Shown here: positions 27,686 through 37,117 of the stretch, piece after piece
Layout of the letters: the number at the start of each line of letters is the position of its first letter
How positions within the stretch are numbered: position 1 is the first letter of the stretch
Source: Paracoccaceae bacterium
GTDB taxonomy: Bacteria; Pseudomonadota; Alphaproteobacteria; Rhodobacterales; Rhodobacteraceae
Length of the DNA: 64,000 nucleotides
Reading direction: 5' to 3'
Assembly: GCA_947476475.1 (NCBI GenBank)
Contig: CANJQT010000001.1
Location: 84,597-148,596, forward strand
The notes under the pieces: model-generated
Seen by the model: only the letters and a program-made list of their open reading frames with translations
Told to the model about the DNA's origin: nothing
Databases searched by the model: none
Made by a program: the position numbers and the translations under genes

Positions 27686-29719
27686 ATGGATCCAGACCAC
27701 GCGATCCTGTTTGATCCGGTCCGCATTGGGCCGGTTACGGCGCCCAACCGCTTTTACCAGACCCCTCATGCGACCGGCCTTGGCTGGCAGCGACCGCAGG
27801 CCGGGGCGGCGCTGCGCGGTGTGAAGGCCGAGGGTGGCTGGGGCGTGGTCTGCACCGAATACTGCTCGATCCATCCCAGTTCGGACGACAGCCCTTATGG
27901 TTTCCTCACCCTGTGGGACGACGCCGATGAATGCGCGCTTGCCCGCACTGCCGAGGCGATCCATGCCCATGGCGCGCTTGCAGGGATCGAACTGTGGCAC
28001 GGCGGCGCCCATGCCTCGAACCGGATGACGCGCACCCCCGGCATTGCCCCCGCGACACAACCCGCGCTTTACCATCTGCCTACCACCGCCCGCGCGATGG
28101 ACATGGCAGACATCCGCGCCTTTCGCGGCTGGCAGCGCACGGCGGCCCTGCGGGCCAAACGCGCGGGTTTTGACATCATCTATGTCTATGCGGGCCATGA
28201 TTACCTGCCCTTCCAGTTCCTGTCGGCGCGCAGCAATGACCGGGGCGACGCTTATGGCGGCCCCCTGGAAAACCGCGCCCGCCTTTTGCGCGAGATGATC
28301 GAGGACACCAAGGACGCGGTGGGCGACCGCTCAGCCGTGGCGCTGCGGCTGGCGGTGGATGAACTTCACGGCCCGCGCGGCATCACCTCGGAGGGCGAGG
28401 GGCGCGATGTGGTGGCGATGCTGGCGGAATTGCCGGACCTGTGGGATGTGAACGTCGCGGGGGCGCTGGGCAACGACAGCAAGTCGGCCCGCTTTTCGCC
28501 CGAAGGATTTCAGGAACCCTATGTGGCATTCGTCAAAAGTCTGACCAGCAAACCCGTTGTGTCGGTCGGCCGCTTTACCAGCCCCGACCGGATGGTCAGC
28601 CAGATAAAGCGCGGTATCCAGGATTTCATCGGCGCGGCGCGGCCTTCAATTGCCGATCCGTTCCTGCCCGCCAAGATCCGCGAAGGCCGGGCGGACGAGA
28701 TCCGTGAATGCATTGGTTGCAACATCTGCCGGGCGGCCAACAATGAAGGCGTGCATCTGCGTTGCACCCAGAATCCGACGATTGCCGAGGAATGGCGGCA
28801 GGGCTGGCACCCCGAGCGGGTGACGATCCATCCCCGCCGCGACAAGGTTCTGGTGGTGGGGGCGGGGCCCTCGGGGCTGGAGGCCGCGCTGACTCTGGGC
28901 CGGCGCGGGCTTGAGGTGACTCTGGCCGAGGAACAGGGCCAGCTTGGCGGCAGGCTTTTGCGTGAAGCGACCCTGCCGGGCCTTGCCACCTGGATGCGTG
29001 TGCGCGATTGGCGCGCCCATATGATCGGAAAGCTGGCAAATGTAGAGGTTTTTCGTGGCAGTGCCATGACGGCCGCGGACGTCGCCGCATTCGCAGCGGA
29101 TCATGTGGTTCTGGCCACCGGGTCACGCTGGCGGCGTGACGGGGTCGGTGTGGTGGGGATGGAGCCGCGCGGTTTTCCGGGTGCGCTGACGCCGGACGAT
29201 ATTTTTGCGGGCGCGACGGTGACCGGCCCGGTGGTGATCCATGATGACGAACACTATTTCATGGGGGGCGCGCTGGCTGAACGTCTGGCGGGGCAGGGCC
29301 ACCGGGTCGCGCTGGTGACACCGCACACGATGGCATCTAGCTGGACGGTGATGACGAATGAGCAGGATTTCATTCAGGCGCGCCTGATTGAAGCCGGGGT
29401 GACATTGATCACCGCGCAAAGCGTCACCGCCCGGTCGGACGGTGAAGCCCGTCTGGAGTGCGCCTATACCGGCCGTGAAAGCCGCATCCCGTGTGGCACG
29501 CTGATCCTTGTTACCGGACGTCTGCCCGACGATCAGCTTTACCGCAACCTGCTGGCCCTGCACGGCCTGCCCCCCGTCAGCCGGGTCGGTGATTGCCTGC
29601 AACCCTCGTCCATCGCCGATGCGGTCTATTCCGCCCACCGTTTCGCCCGGGCCTATGGCCAGACGGACGAGGGCCCACTGGCCCGCGAACGCCCGCCCTT
29701 TCAGGAGGTTCGCCCATGA
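27686..29719 (+). CDS. Trimethylamine/dimethylglycine dehydrogenase-like FMN/FAD/4Fe-4S oxidoreductase
   Basis: 'HAILFDPVRIGPVTAPNRFYQTPHATGLG', 'VKAEGGWGVVCTEYCSIHPSSDD', 4Fe-4S 'CIGCNICRAANNEGVHLRCTQNPT', 'GAGPSGLEAAL'. Confidence 0.87.
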   Translation: MDPDHAILFDPVRIGPVTAPNRFYQTPHATGLGWQRPQAGAALRGVKAEGGWGVVCTEYCSIHPSSDDSPYGFLTLWDDADECALARTAEAIHAHGALAGIELWHGGAHASNRMTRTPGIAPATQPALYHLPTTARAMDMADIRAFRGWQRTAALRAKRAGFDIIYVYAGHDYLPFQFLSARSNDRGDAYGGPLENRARLLREMIEDTKDAVGDRSAVALRLAVDELHGPRGITSEGEGRDVVAMLAELPDLWDVNVAGALGNDSKSARFSPEGFQEPYVAFVKSLTSKPVVSVGRFTSPDRMVSQIKRGIQDFIGAARPSIADPFLPAKIREGRADEIRECIGCNICRAANNEGVHLRCTQNPTIAEEWRQGWHPERVTIHPRRDKVLVVGAGPSGLEAALTLGRRGLEVTLAEEQGQLGGRLLREATLPGLATWMRVRDWRAHMIGKLANVEVFRGSAMTAADVAAFAADHVVLATGSRWRRDGVGVVGMEPRGFPGALTPDDIFAGATVTGPVVIHDDEHYFMGGALAERLAGQGHRVALVTPHTMASSWTVMTNEQDFIQARLIEAGVTLITAQSVTARSDGEARLECAYTGRESRIPCGTLILVTGRLPDDQLYRNLLALHGLPPVSRVGDCLQPSSIADAVYSAHRFARAYGQTDEGPLARERPPFQEVRP

Positions 29720-31245
29720 GCGACGCAGCCCATGGCCGCCGTGACCGCCGCGCGCCGCGCGCCACTGGCGGGCTGATCCAGCAGCCTTTCGGTCAGGTCC
29801 AGCGCCCCTATGCGCCAATTGAGGTGATCAGCGCCGATCAGACCGAGGCGATCCACCAATCCGCGCTGCGGGTTCTGGCCGAAATCGGCATGAAGGTGCT
29901 TGAGCCGCGCGCCCGCGACCTGTTCCGGCAGGCCGGGGCTACGGTGCAGGGCGAAACCGTCCGGCTGGATCCCGCGCTTGTCACCACCCTTCTGGCCCGC
30001 GTACCCGCGCGCTTTACCCTTGCCGCCCGCAACCCAGGCCGCAGCCTGCGCTTTGGTGGGCAGGACAGCGTTTTCGCCTCGGTCGGCGGGCCTGCCTATG
30101 TGATGGACAATGACCGGGGCCGTCGCGACGGCACCTTTGCCGAAATGTGCGACTATCTGCGGCTGATCCAGACCCTGAACGTGATCCATCAGGAAGGCGG
30201 CGGCCCGTTCGAACCTTTGGACCTGCCTGCCGATACCCGGCACCTTGATATCTATCACGCGCAGATCACGCTTCTGGACAAGAATTGGCAGACCCAGACC
30301 CTTGGCCATGCCCGCACGATGGACGGAATCGAGATGGCAGCCCTTGCCATGGGCACCACGCCCGAAGGGCTGAAGGAAAGGCCAACCTTGCTGGGCATCA
30401 TCAACACCAACTCGCCCCTGCAACTGGACATCCCGATGGCCGAAGGGCTGATCGCCATGGCCGAACACGGGCAGGTGCTGGTCATCACCCCCTTCACGCT
30501 GGCGGGCGCCATGAGCCCGGTGACGCTGGCCGGGGCATTGGTGATGCAGCATGCCGAGGCGATGGCGGGCATCGCCCTGACCCAGATCGTCCGCCCCGGC
30601 GTGCCGGTGATGTATGGCGGCTTCACCTCGAACGTCGATATGCGTTCGGGTGCGCCTGCCTTTGGGACGCCCGAATATACCAAGGCCGCACAGGCGTCGG
30701 GCCAGCTTGCCCGCCATATCGGCGTGCCGTTCCGGTCGTCGAACGTCAATGCCGCGAACGAGGTCGATGCTCAGGCCGCCTACGAATCCCAGATGGCGCT
30801 TTGGGGTTCTCTCATGGGCGGCGCGCATCTGATCGAACATGCGGCGGGCTGGCTGCATGGCGGGCTGACCGCCAGCTTCGAGAAACTGATCCTTGATGCA
30901 GAGATGCTGCAGATGATGCAGGCCTATTTCACCCCTATCCAGGTTGATGAGGCCACTTTGGCCTTCGACGCGATCCGCGAAGTGGGGGCCGGCGGCCATT
31001 TCTTCGGTTCAGACCATACGATGACGCGGTATGAAACCGCCTTCTACACGCCGCTTCTGTCGAACTGGGACAATCATCCCAACTGGCTTGAACGCGGCGC
31101 GGTCCAGACCCGTGAACGTGCAAACGTGATCTGGAAGCAGATGCTGCGCGACTATGAACAGCCGCCCCTCGATCCCGCCATCAACGAAGCGCTGCTGGCC
31201 TACGTGGCCCGGCGAAAAGCCGAAGGCGGCGCCCCGATGAACTGA
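29716..31245 (+). CDS. Trimethylamine methyltransferase (MttB) family protein, non-pyrrolysine
   Basis: 'SALRVLAEIGMKVLEPRARDLFRQAGA', 'GSLMGGAHLIEHAAGWLHGGLTASFEKLILDAEMLQMMQAY'; uninterrupted frame; ATGA overlap with preceding gene. Confidence 0.85.
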   Translation: MSDAAHGRRDRRAPRATGGLIQQPFGQVQRPYAPIEVISADQTEAIHQSALRVLAEIGMKVLEPRARDLFRQAGATVQGETVRLDPALVTTLLARVPARFTLAARNPGRSLRFGGQDSVFASVGGPAYVMDNDRGRRDGTFAEMCDYLRLIQTLNVIHQEGGGPFEPLDLPADTRHLDIYHAQITLLDKNWQTQTLGHARTMDGIEMAALAMGTTPEGLKERPTLLGIINTNSPLQLDIPMAEGLIAMAEHGQVLVITPFTLAGAMSPVTLAGALVMQHAEAMAGIALTQIVRPGVPVMYGGFTSNVDMRSGAPAFGTPEYTKAAQASGQLARHIGVPFRSSNVNAANEVDAQAAYESQMALWGSLMGGAHLIEHAAGWLHGGLTASFEKLILDAEMLQMMQAYFTPIQVDEATLAFDAIREVGAGGHFFGSDHTMTRYETAFYTPLLSNWDNHPNWLERGAVQTRERANVIWKQMLRDYEQPPLDPAINEALLAYVARRKAEGGAPMN

Positions 31246-31285
31246 CAGGCTAACCTCCGTACTGCATCGTTTTTTTTCAGAAGAG

Positions 31286-33322
31286 ATGCCCATGCCCACG
31301 ACCCGCACCGACTTCCCCCACAAGGTCGAGATCATCGAAAACCTGATGATCCTGCTACCCGACGGCACCCGCCTTGCGGCCAAGGTCTGGCGGCCGGAAG
31401 GGGCAGGGGTCACCGGCCCGGCGGTGCCCGCGATCCTTGAATACCTGCCCTACCGCAAACGTGAAGGCACCCGTGGCCGCGATCAGGGGCTGCATATGTA
31501 TTTCGCCGGTCACGGCTATGCCTCGATCCGGCTGGATATCCGCGGTACCGGCGACAGCGAAGGTGTGATCACCGACGAATATACGGTGCAGGAACAGATC
31601 GACGGCTGCGATGCGATCGACTGGATTTCGCGCCAGCCCTGGTGCGACGGCCAGGTGGCGATGATCGGCATTTCATGGGGCGGCTTCAATGCGCTTCAGA
31701 TTGCGGCCCGCCAGCCGACTGCGCTGAAGACCATCATCCCGGTCGGCTTCACCGACGACCGCTATGCAACCGACATCCATTTCGTTGGCGGGTGCCTGTC
31801 CAAAGACAATTTCGACTGGTCCGCCACCATGATGGCGCACAACGACCTGCCGCCCGACCCCGAAATTGTCGGCGAAAACTGGCGGGCCTTGTGGCAGGCG
31901 CGGATCGAAGCAAACAGCCCCTGGGCCCATATCTGGATGCGCCACCAGCGCCGGGACGACTATTGGAAGCAGGGCTCGGTCTGCGAGGATTTTTCCGCCA
32001 TCACCATTCCGGTCTATGCCATATCCGGCTGGGCCGACAATTATTCCGAAGCGGTGCCGCGGTTGCTTGCAGGTCTTTCCGGCCCGCGCCTGGGTCTGAT
32101 CGGCCCGTGGGCCCATTCCTTCCCCCATTCCGTCACGGTCGAACCCGCCATCGGCTGGCTGCAAGAGGTGGTGCGCTGGTGCGACCACTGGATGAAGGGC
32201 CGCGATACCGGGATGATGACAGAACCCATGTACCGGGTCTGGATGCAGGAGGGCCTGCCGCCCCGCACCTGCTATCTGGAACGCCCCGGCCGCTGGGTGG
32301 CCGAAGAAAGCTGGCCTTCGCCCCGCATCGACTGGCGCCGCCTGCACATGAACGCCGGGGCCGCGCTGGCCCCTGTGCCGACCCGCGACACCCCCGCAAG
32401 TATCTGCTCGCCTCTCTGGGTTGGTCTCGCGGCGGGCGAGGTCGGGCGTTACGGCGAAGATGCCGAATGGCCCACCGACCAGCGCGAGGATGACGGCGGA
32501 TCGCTGGTGTTCCTGTCCGATCCCTTGCCCGAACGGCTGGAGATCCTTGGGGCGCCACAGCTGCACCTGACCTTCAGCAGCGACAAGCCGCAGGCCTTGG
32601 TCTCGGTGCGGCTTAACGATGTGGCCCCGGGTGGCGCGTCAACCCGCGTGACGGTCGGCCTGTTAAACCTGACCCACCGTGACGGCCACGAACATCCCAC
32701 GGCGTTGACGCCGGGCCGGACCTATCAGGCGGTGGTCGACCTGGATGACATTGCCCATGCCTTCGCCCCCGGCCATCGCATTGCCGTTTCGCTGTCCACG
32801 ACCTACTGGCCGATCGCCTGGCCCTCGCCGGAACTGGCCACGCTGACAGTCACCTGCGGGGCAAGCCATCTGGCGCTTCCCGTCCGCCCGCCGCGCCCCG
32901 AAGACGCTGCCCTGCGCCCGTTTGGAGCACCGGAACAGGCGCCTCAAACCCCCGTAACCCACCGCAGCATCGCGCCAGCCCATCACCGCCGCGTTGTGCG
33001 CGACCTGTTGTCGGGCAAGATGACCGTCGATTTCCCGCGCTGGACCTATACCAGCGTGATGGAGGATATCGCCGTCACCCAAACTTCCGAAGGCTTTGCC
33101 CGCTATGAGATCACCGACAATGATCCCCTGTCAGCGGCGCTGATCACCGATTACCGCGTTGAAATCGAACGCAAAGATACCACCATCGGCCACCACAGCA
33201 CCGGGCGGCTGACTTGCGACACCAGCCATTTTATCCTCGAAAGCACGCTTACCGTTTCCGAACGCGGCAAGGACATATTTCACCGCAACTGGCACGAAAG
33301 GATCCCCCGTGACATGCTGTAG
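31286..33322 (+). CDS. CocE/NonD family hydrolase (X-Pro dipeptidyl-peptidase S15 type)
   Basis: 'PAILEYLPYRKREGTRGRDQ', 'DIRGTGDSEG', 'GQVAMIGISWGGFNALQIAARQP', C-terminal jelly-roll domain. Confidence 0.9.
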   Translation: MPMPTTRTDFPHKVEIIENLMILLPDGTRLAAKVWRPEGAGVTGPAVPAILEYLPYRKREGTRGRDQGLHMYFAGHGYASIRLDIRGTGDSEGVITDEYTVQEQIDGCDAIDWISRQPWCDGQVAMIGISWGGFNALQIAARQPTALKTIIPVGFTDDRYATDIHFVGGCLSKDNFDWSATMMAHNDLPPDPEIVGENWRALWQARIEANSPWAHIWMRHQRRDDYWKQGSVCEDFSAITIPVYAISGWADNYSEAVPRLLAGLSGPRLGLIGPWAHSFPHSVTVEPAIGWLQEVVRWCDHWMKGRDTGMMTEPMYRVWMQEGLPPRTCYLERPGRWVAEESWPSPRIDWRRLHMNAGAALAPVPTRDTPASICSPLWVGLAAGEVGRYGEDAEWPTDQREDDGGSLVFLSDPLPERLEILGAPQLHLTFSSDKPQALVSVRLNDVAPGGASTRVTVGLLNLTHRDGHEHPTALTPGRTYQAVVDLDDIAHAFAPGHRIAVSLSTTYWPIAWPSPELATLTVTCGASHLALPVRPPRPEDAALRPFGAPEQAPQTPVTHRSIAPAHHRRVVRDLLSGKMTVDFPRWTYTSVMEDIAVTQTSEGFARYEITDNDPLSAALITDYRVEIERKDTTIGHHSTGRLTCDTSHFILESTLTVSERGKDIFHRNWHERIPRDML

Positions 33323-33343
33323 GCGAAAGGTGGGGGGCGGCAG

Positions 33344-34294
33344 ATGCTGACCTACACGATCAAACGTATCGGCCTTGCCGTGTTGATCCTGTTTCTGGTC
33401 ATGCTGGCCATGTACGCAATGGTTTTTGTCGTACCGGGCGATCCGGCCGCAGTGGCCCTTGGTCCCCGCGCCACCCCCGCACTGAAGGCCGAACTGATCA
33501 CCCGCATGGGTCTTGACCAGCCGCTTTACGCGCAGGTCTGGAACTTTTTTCGCAACGCGGCCACCGGCGATCTTGGCTTTGATGTCTGGTCCAAGCGCCC
33601 GGTCCTGTCGATGATCCTTGAAGTGTTCCCCAACACGCTGATCCTCGGCGCGGTGGCTCTGGGCGTGGCGCTGGTTCTGGGCGTGTCGCTGGGCTGCCTG
33701 TCGGTCATCTGGCGCGGCAGTCTGATCGACCGGGTTCTGGCGATCCTGTCGGTTTCCATGATCTCGGTGCCGTCTTTCGTCATCGCCATCTACGGGCTGC
33801 TGATCTTTTCGGTTTGGCTGGGCTGGCTACCCGCCATCGGTGCGGGCGAAAAAGGCGATCTCGGCAGTCAGGCCCGCGCAGTGATCCTTCCGGCCTTTGC
33901 GGTAGGGATCAGCTGGGTGGGCTACCTTGCCCGTCTTGTCCGCGCATCGATGCTTGAAGTGATGGGGGCCAATCATATCCGCACCGCCCGCGCCTTTGGT
34001 CTGCCCGAAGGGCGCATCGTCGCCCGCTATGCTTTGCGCATCGCCATCATCCCGACCATTGCCATCCTTGCCGTGGGGTTTGGGTCGATCTTGTCGTCGG
34101 CGGTCTTTGTCGAAACTGTCTTTTCCCGCCCCGGCATCGGATCGCTGATCACGCAGGCGGTAGCCAAGCGCAACTATCCGCTGGTGATGGGTACGGTGCT
34201 GTTCATGACCGCCTTCTACCTTGTCGTCGTCACTGCCGCCGATCTGCTGATCGCCCGGCTGGATCCAAGGGTGCGCGATGTCTACCGTAGCTGA
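33344..34294 (+). CDS. Dipeptide/oligopeptide-type ABC transporter permease (DppB-like)
   Basis: 'MLTYTIKRIGLAVLILFLVM', 'TARAFGLPEGRIVARYALRIAIIPTIAILAVGFGSILSSAVFVETVFSRPGIG'. Confidence 0.92.
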   Translation: MLTYTIKRIGLAVLILFLVMLAMYAMVFVVPGDPAAVALGPRATPALKAELITRMGLDQPLYAQVWNFFRNAATGDLGFDVWSKRPVLSMILEVFPNTLILGAVALGVALVLGVSLGCLSVIWRGSLIDRVLAILSVSMISVPSFVIAIYGLLIFSVWLGWLPAIGAGEKGDLGSQARAVILPAFAVGISWVGYLARLVRASMLEVMGANHIRTARAFGLPEGRIVARYALRIAIIPTIAILAVGFGSILSSAVFVETVFSRPGIGSLITQAVAKRNYPLVMGTVLFMTAFYLVVVTAADLLIARLDPRVRDVYRS

Positions 34295-35150
34295 AATAAA
34301 TCCCCGGCGGCGCACCGCCCTTGCGGCACTTCGGCGCGATCCGATGGGCCTGTTGGGTGCCATTCTGGTGGCAGGTTTCGTCACGATGGCGATCTTCGCG
34401 CCACTTCTTGCGCCCTACGACCCGATCAAGATCGACGTGGCCCACAAATTCGCACCCGCCGACTTTGCGCATTGGGCCGGAACCGATCAGCTTGGCCGCG
34501 ATATCCTGAGCCGCATCATCTGGGGCGCGCGCACAGCACTGGGCATCGCGCTGACCGCCACCGGGCTTGCCGGGGTGATTGGTCTTCTTCTGGGCCTTGT
34601 CGCCGGATACGGGCCGCGCTGGCTGGACGGGATCTTGGTGCTGCTGTTCGACTCCGTTTCCTCGCTGCCGATGGTGATGTTCGCGCTGGCGGTGATCACT
34701 GTCCTTGGCCCCGGCACCTCGACCCTGCTTCTGGTGATCATTATCATCTCGATCCCCGGATACGCGCGGCTGATCCGCGCCCAGACCCTGACGCTGCAGC
34801 AGGCCGATTTCATTCAGGCCGAACGTACGATCGGCGCGTCGCCCGCCCGCATCATCCTGCGCCACCTGCTGCCCAATGTGGTGGGCCCGCTGGTCATCGT
34901 CCTGTCGATGGATGTGCCGGTCGTTATCATGCTTGAAGCGGGGCTGAGCTACCTTAACCTTGGGGTCAGGCCGCCTACGCCAAGCTGGGGCAACATCCTC
35001 TACGATGGCTATACCTCGCTGCGGCAAGCCCCCGGCATGGTCATCGCCGCCGGCCTGCCACTGGTGCTGGCCACCCTCGGCTTTACCTTCCTTGGCGAAG
35101 GCCTGCGCGACGCGCTGGACCCGAAACTGCAGTTGAGGGTGCCTAAATGA
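34278..35150 (+). CDS. Dipeptide/oligopeptide-type ABC transporter permease (DppC-like)
   Basis: 'HWAGTDQLGRDILSRIIWGARTAL', 'GLSYLNLGVRPPTPSWGNILYDG'. Confidence 0.92.
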   Translation: MSTVAEINPRRRTALAALRRDPMGLLGAILVAGFVTMAIFAPLLAPYDPIKIDVAHKFAPADFAHWAGTDQLGRDILSRIIWGARTALGIALTATGLAGVIGLLLGLVAGYGPRWLDGILVLLFDSVSSLPMVMFALAVITVLGPGTSTLLLVIIIISIPGYARLIRAQTLTLQQADFIQAERTIGASPARIILRHLLPNVVGPLVIVLSMDVPVVIMLEAGLSYLNLGVRPPTPSWGNILYDGYTSLRQAPGMVIAAGLPLVLATLGFTFLGEGLRDALDPKLQLRVPK

Positions 35151-36121
35151 CCGCGCCTGTCCCGCTTCTGTCGGTCGAAAATCTGACAATCACCTATGCC
35201 AGTGACGCGGGCCCCGTGCAGGCGCTGAGGGCCGCCCACCTGACCGCACGGGCGGGCGAGGTGATCGGCATTGTCGGTGAAAGCGGCTGCGGCAAATCCA
35301 CGCTCGCCTCGGCGCTGATCAACCTGCTGGCGGCCAATGCAAGGGTAACATCCGGGGCGGTGCGCCTGCGCGGCCAAGATATCCTGACCCTGCCCGAAGA
35401 CGCCAAACGCGCCATCCGGGGCCGCCATATTGCCATGGTCTTTCAGGATCCGATGACCTCTTTCAATCCTGTTCTGCCGCTTGGTGCCCAGTTGACCGAC
35501 TTTCAGCATCACCTGCCCCAGACCCGCGCCGAAAAACGCACGCGCGCCCGCGCCATGCTGGCCCGCGTAGGCATTCCCGATCCCGATCTGGTGCTGACCC
35601 GCTTCATCCACGAACTTTCAGGCGGCATGCGCCAGCGGGCCGCCATCGCCGCAGCCTTGCTGATGACCCCCGATGTGCTGGTGGCGGACGAACCCACCAC
35701 TGCCCTTGACGTGACGATGGAGGCGCAGATCATCCACCTTCTGCGCGCCCTGCGCGCCGACCATCAGGGTACGATCCTGATCGTCACCCATCATCTGGGG
35801 GTCATCGGCGAACTTTGCGACCGCGTCTATGTGATGTACGCGGGCCAGGTGGTCGAAGAGGCAACGGTCGATGATCTTTATCACGCGCCCCGCCACCCCT
35901 ACACCCGCGCGCTGATCGCCTGCGACCCCGCGCACCTTGAAACCCACACGCCGGTCTTGCCCACCATCCCCGGCCATCTGCCCGACCTGACTGCCCCACC
36001 GCCCGGCTGCAGCTTTGCCAACCGCTGTCCGCTTGTCACATCGCGTTGCCACACGGCACCCCCGCCCTGGGTGCGCCTGTCGGATACGCAGGCCGCCCTC
36101 TGCCATGAGGTTGCGCCATGA
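35147..36121 (+). CDS. Dipeptide-type ABC transporter ATP-binding protein (DppD-like)
   Basis: 'GIVGESGCGKSTLASAL', 'ELSGGMRQRAAIAAALLMTPDVLVADEPTTALD', C-terminal 'GCSFANRCPLVTSRC'. Confidence 0.92.
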   Translation: MTAPVPLLSVENLTITYASDAGPVQALRAAHLTARAGEVIGIVGESGCGKSTLASALINLLAANARVTSGAVRLRGQDILTLPEDAKRAIRGRHIAMVFQDPMTSFNPVLPLGAQLTDFQHHLPQTRAEKRTRARAMLARVGIPDPDLVLTRFIHELSGGMRQRAAIAAALLMTPDVLVADEPTTALDVTMEAQIIHLLRALRADHQGTILIVTHHLGVIGELCDRVYVMYAGQVVEEATVDDLYHAPRHPYTRALIACDPAHLETHTPVLPTIPGHLPDLTAPPPGCSFANRCPLVTSRCHTAPPPWVRLSDTQAALCHEVAP

Positions 36122-37092
36122 CCGCACTTTACGATGTGAAGAACCTGTCGGTTGACCTGACGCTTCCCCAAGGCCTTGTGGGGATGCTGCTGCCCGGCTC
36201 CAAACCGAAGCTGAACCTGCTGAAAGCCATTTCCCTGACCCTGAACCAGAGTGAAACCTTTGGGCTGGTCGGTGAAAGCGGGTCGGGCAAGACCACGCTC
36301 GCCCGCGCCATGCTGGGTCTTTTGCCCATCTCTGGCGGGCAACTGGCGTTCGAGGGGCAGCCTCTGACCAGTTCCCGCAGCTTCACCCCATTGCGCCGCC
36401 GGGCGGCGATGATGTTTCAGGATGCCACCGCCTCGCTTTCACCGCGGATGACGGTGGGCGCGCTGCTGGCTGAACCTTTCCACATCCACCGCCAGCCCTT
36501 GCCAGACCCGAACGCCATGGCCGCATCCCTTCTGGCACGCGTCGGCCTTCCCGCCGCCATCGCCGGCCGCTTTCCGCATGAACTGTCGGGCGGTCAGGCC
36601 CGCCGCGTCGGCGTCGCCCGTGCCCTTGCGCTGAACCCCGCGCTGGTCATTGCAGACGAGCCGACGGCGGGGCTTGATGTCTCGGTGCAGGGCGAGGTGC
36701 TGAACCTGATGACCGCCCTTAAAGCCGACCTCGGGCTTTCGCTGATGATCATCACCCACAATTTGGCAATGGTGCGCCATGTGTCGGACCGTATCGCCAT
36801 CCTTTACCTTGGCCGGCTTATGGAAACCGGTCCCACCCGCGCGGTCTTTGCCCGCCCTGCCCATCCCTACACCCAAAGCCTGATCGCCTCTGAACCTCAG
36901 CCTGATCCCCGCAAGCGCCGCACCGGCCCGGCGATCAGCGGAGAGATCCCTTCGGTGTTGAACCGCCCCGCGGGCTGTGCATTCCACAGCCGCTGCCCGC
37001 GCGCGGCAGCCCTTTGCCGCCATACCACGCCCGAATTGCGTGATCTGGGGCAGGGCCGCGCCGCTGCCTGCCATTTTGCTGAACTGACCTGA
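36118..37092 (+). CDS. Dipeptide-type ABC transporter ATP-binding protein (DppF-like)
   Basis: 'GLVGESGSGKTTLARAMLG', 'LSGGQARRVGVARALALNPALVIADEPTAGLD', 'GCAFHSRCPRAAALC'. Confidence 0.92.
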   Translation: MTALYDVKNLSVDLTLPQGLVGMLLPGSKPKLNLLKAISLTLNQSETFGLVGESGSGKTTLARAMLGLLPISGGQLAFEGQPLTSSRSFTPLRRRAAMMFQDATASLSPRMTVGALLAEPFHIHRQPLPDPNAMAASLLARVGLPAAIAGRFPHELSGGQARRVGVARALALNPALVIADEPTAGLDVSVQGEVLNLMTALKADLGLSLMIITHNLAMVRHVSDRIAILYLGRLMETGPTRAVFARPAHPYTQSLIASEPQPDPRKRRTGPAISGEIPSVLNRPAGCAFHSRCPRAAALCRHTTPELRDLGQGRAAACHFAELT

Positions 37093-37117
37093 TGAAACCA
37101 CCCATGGAGGACTGACG

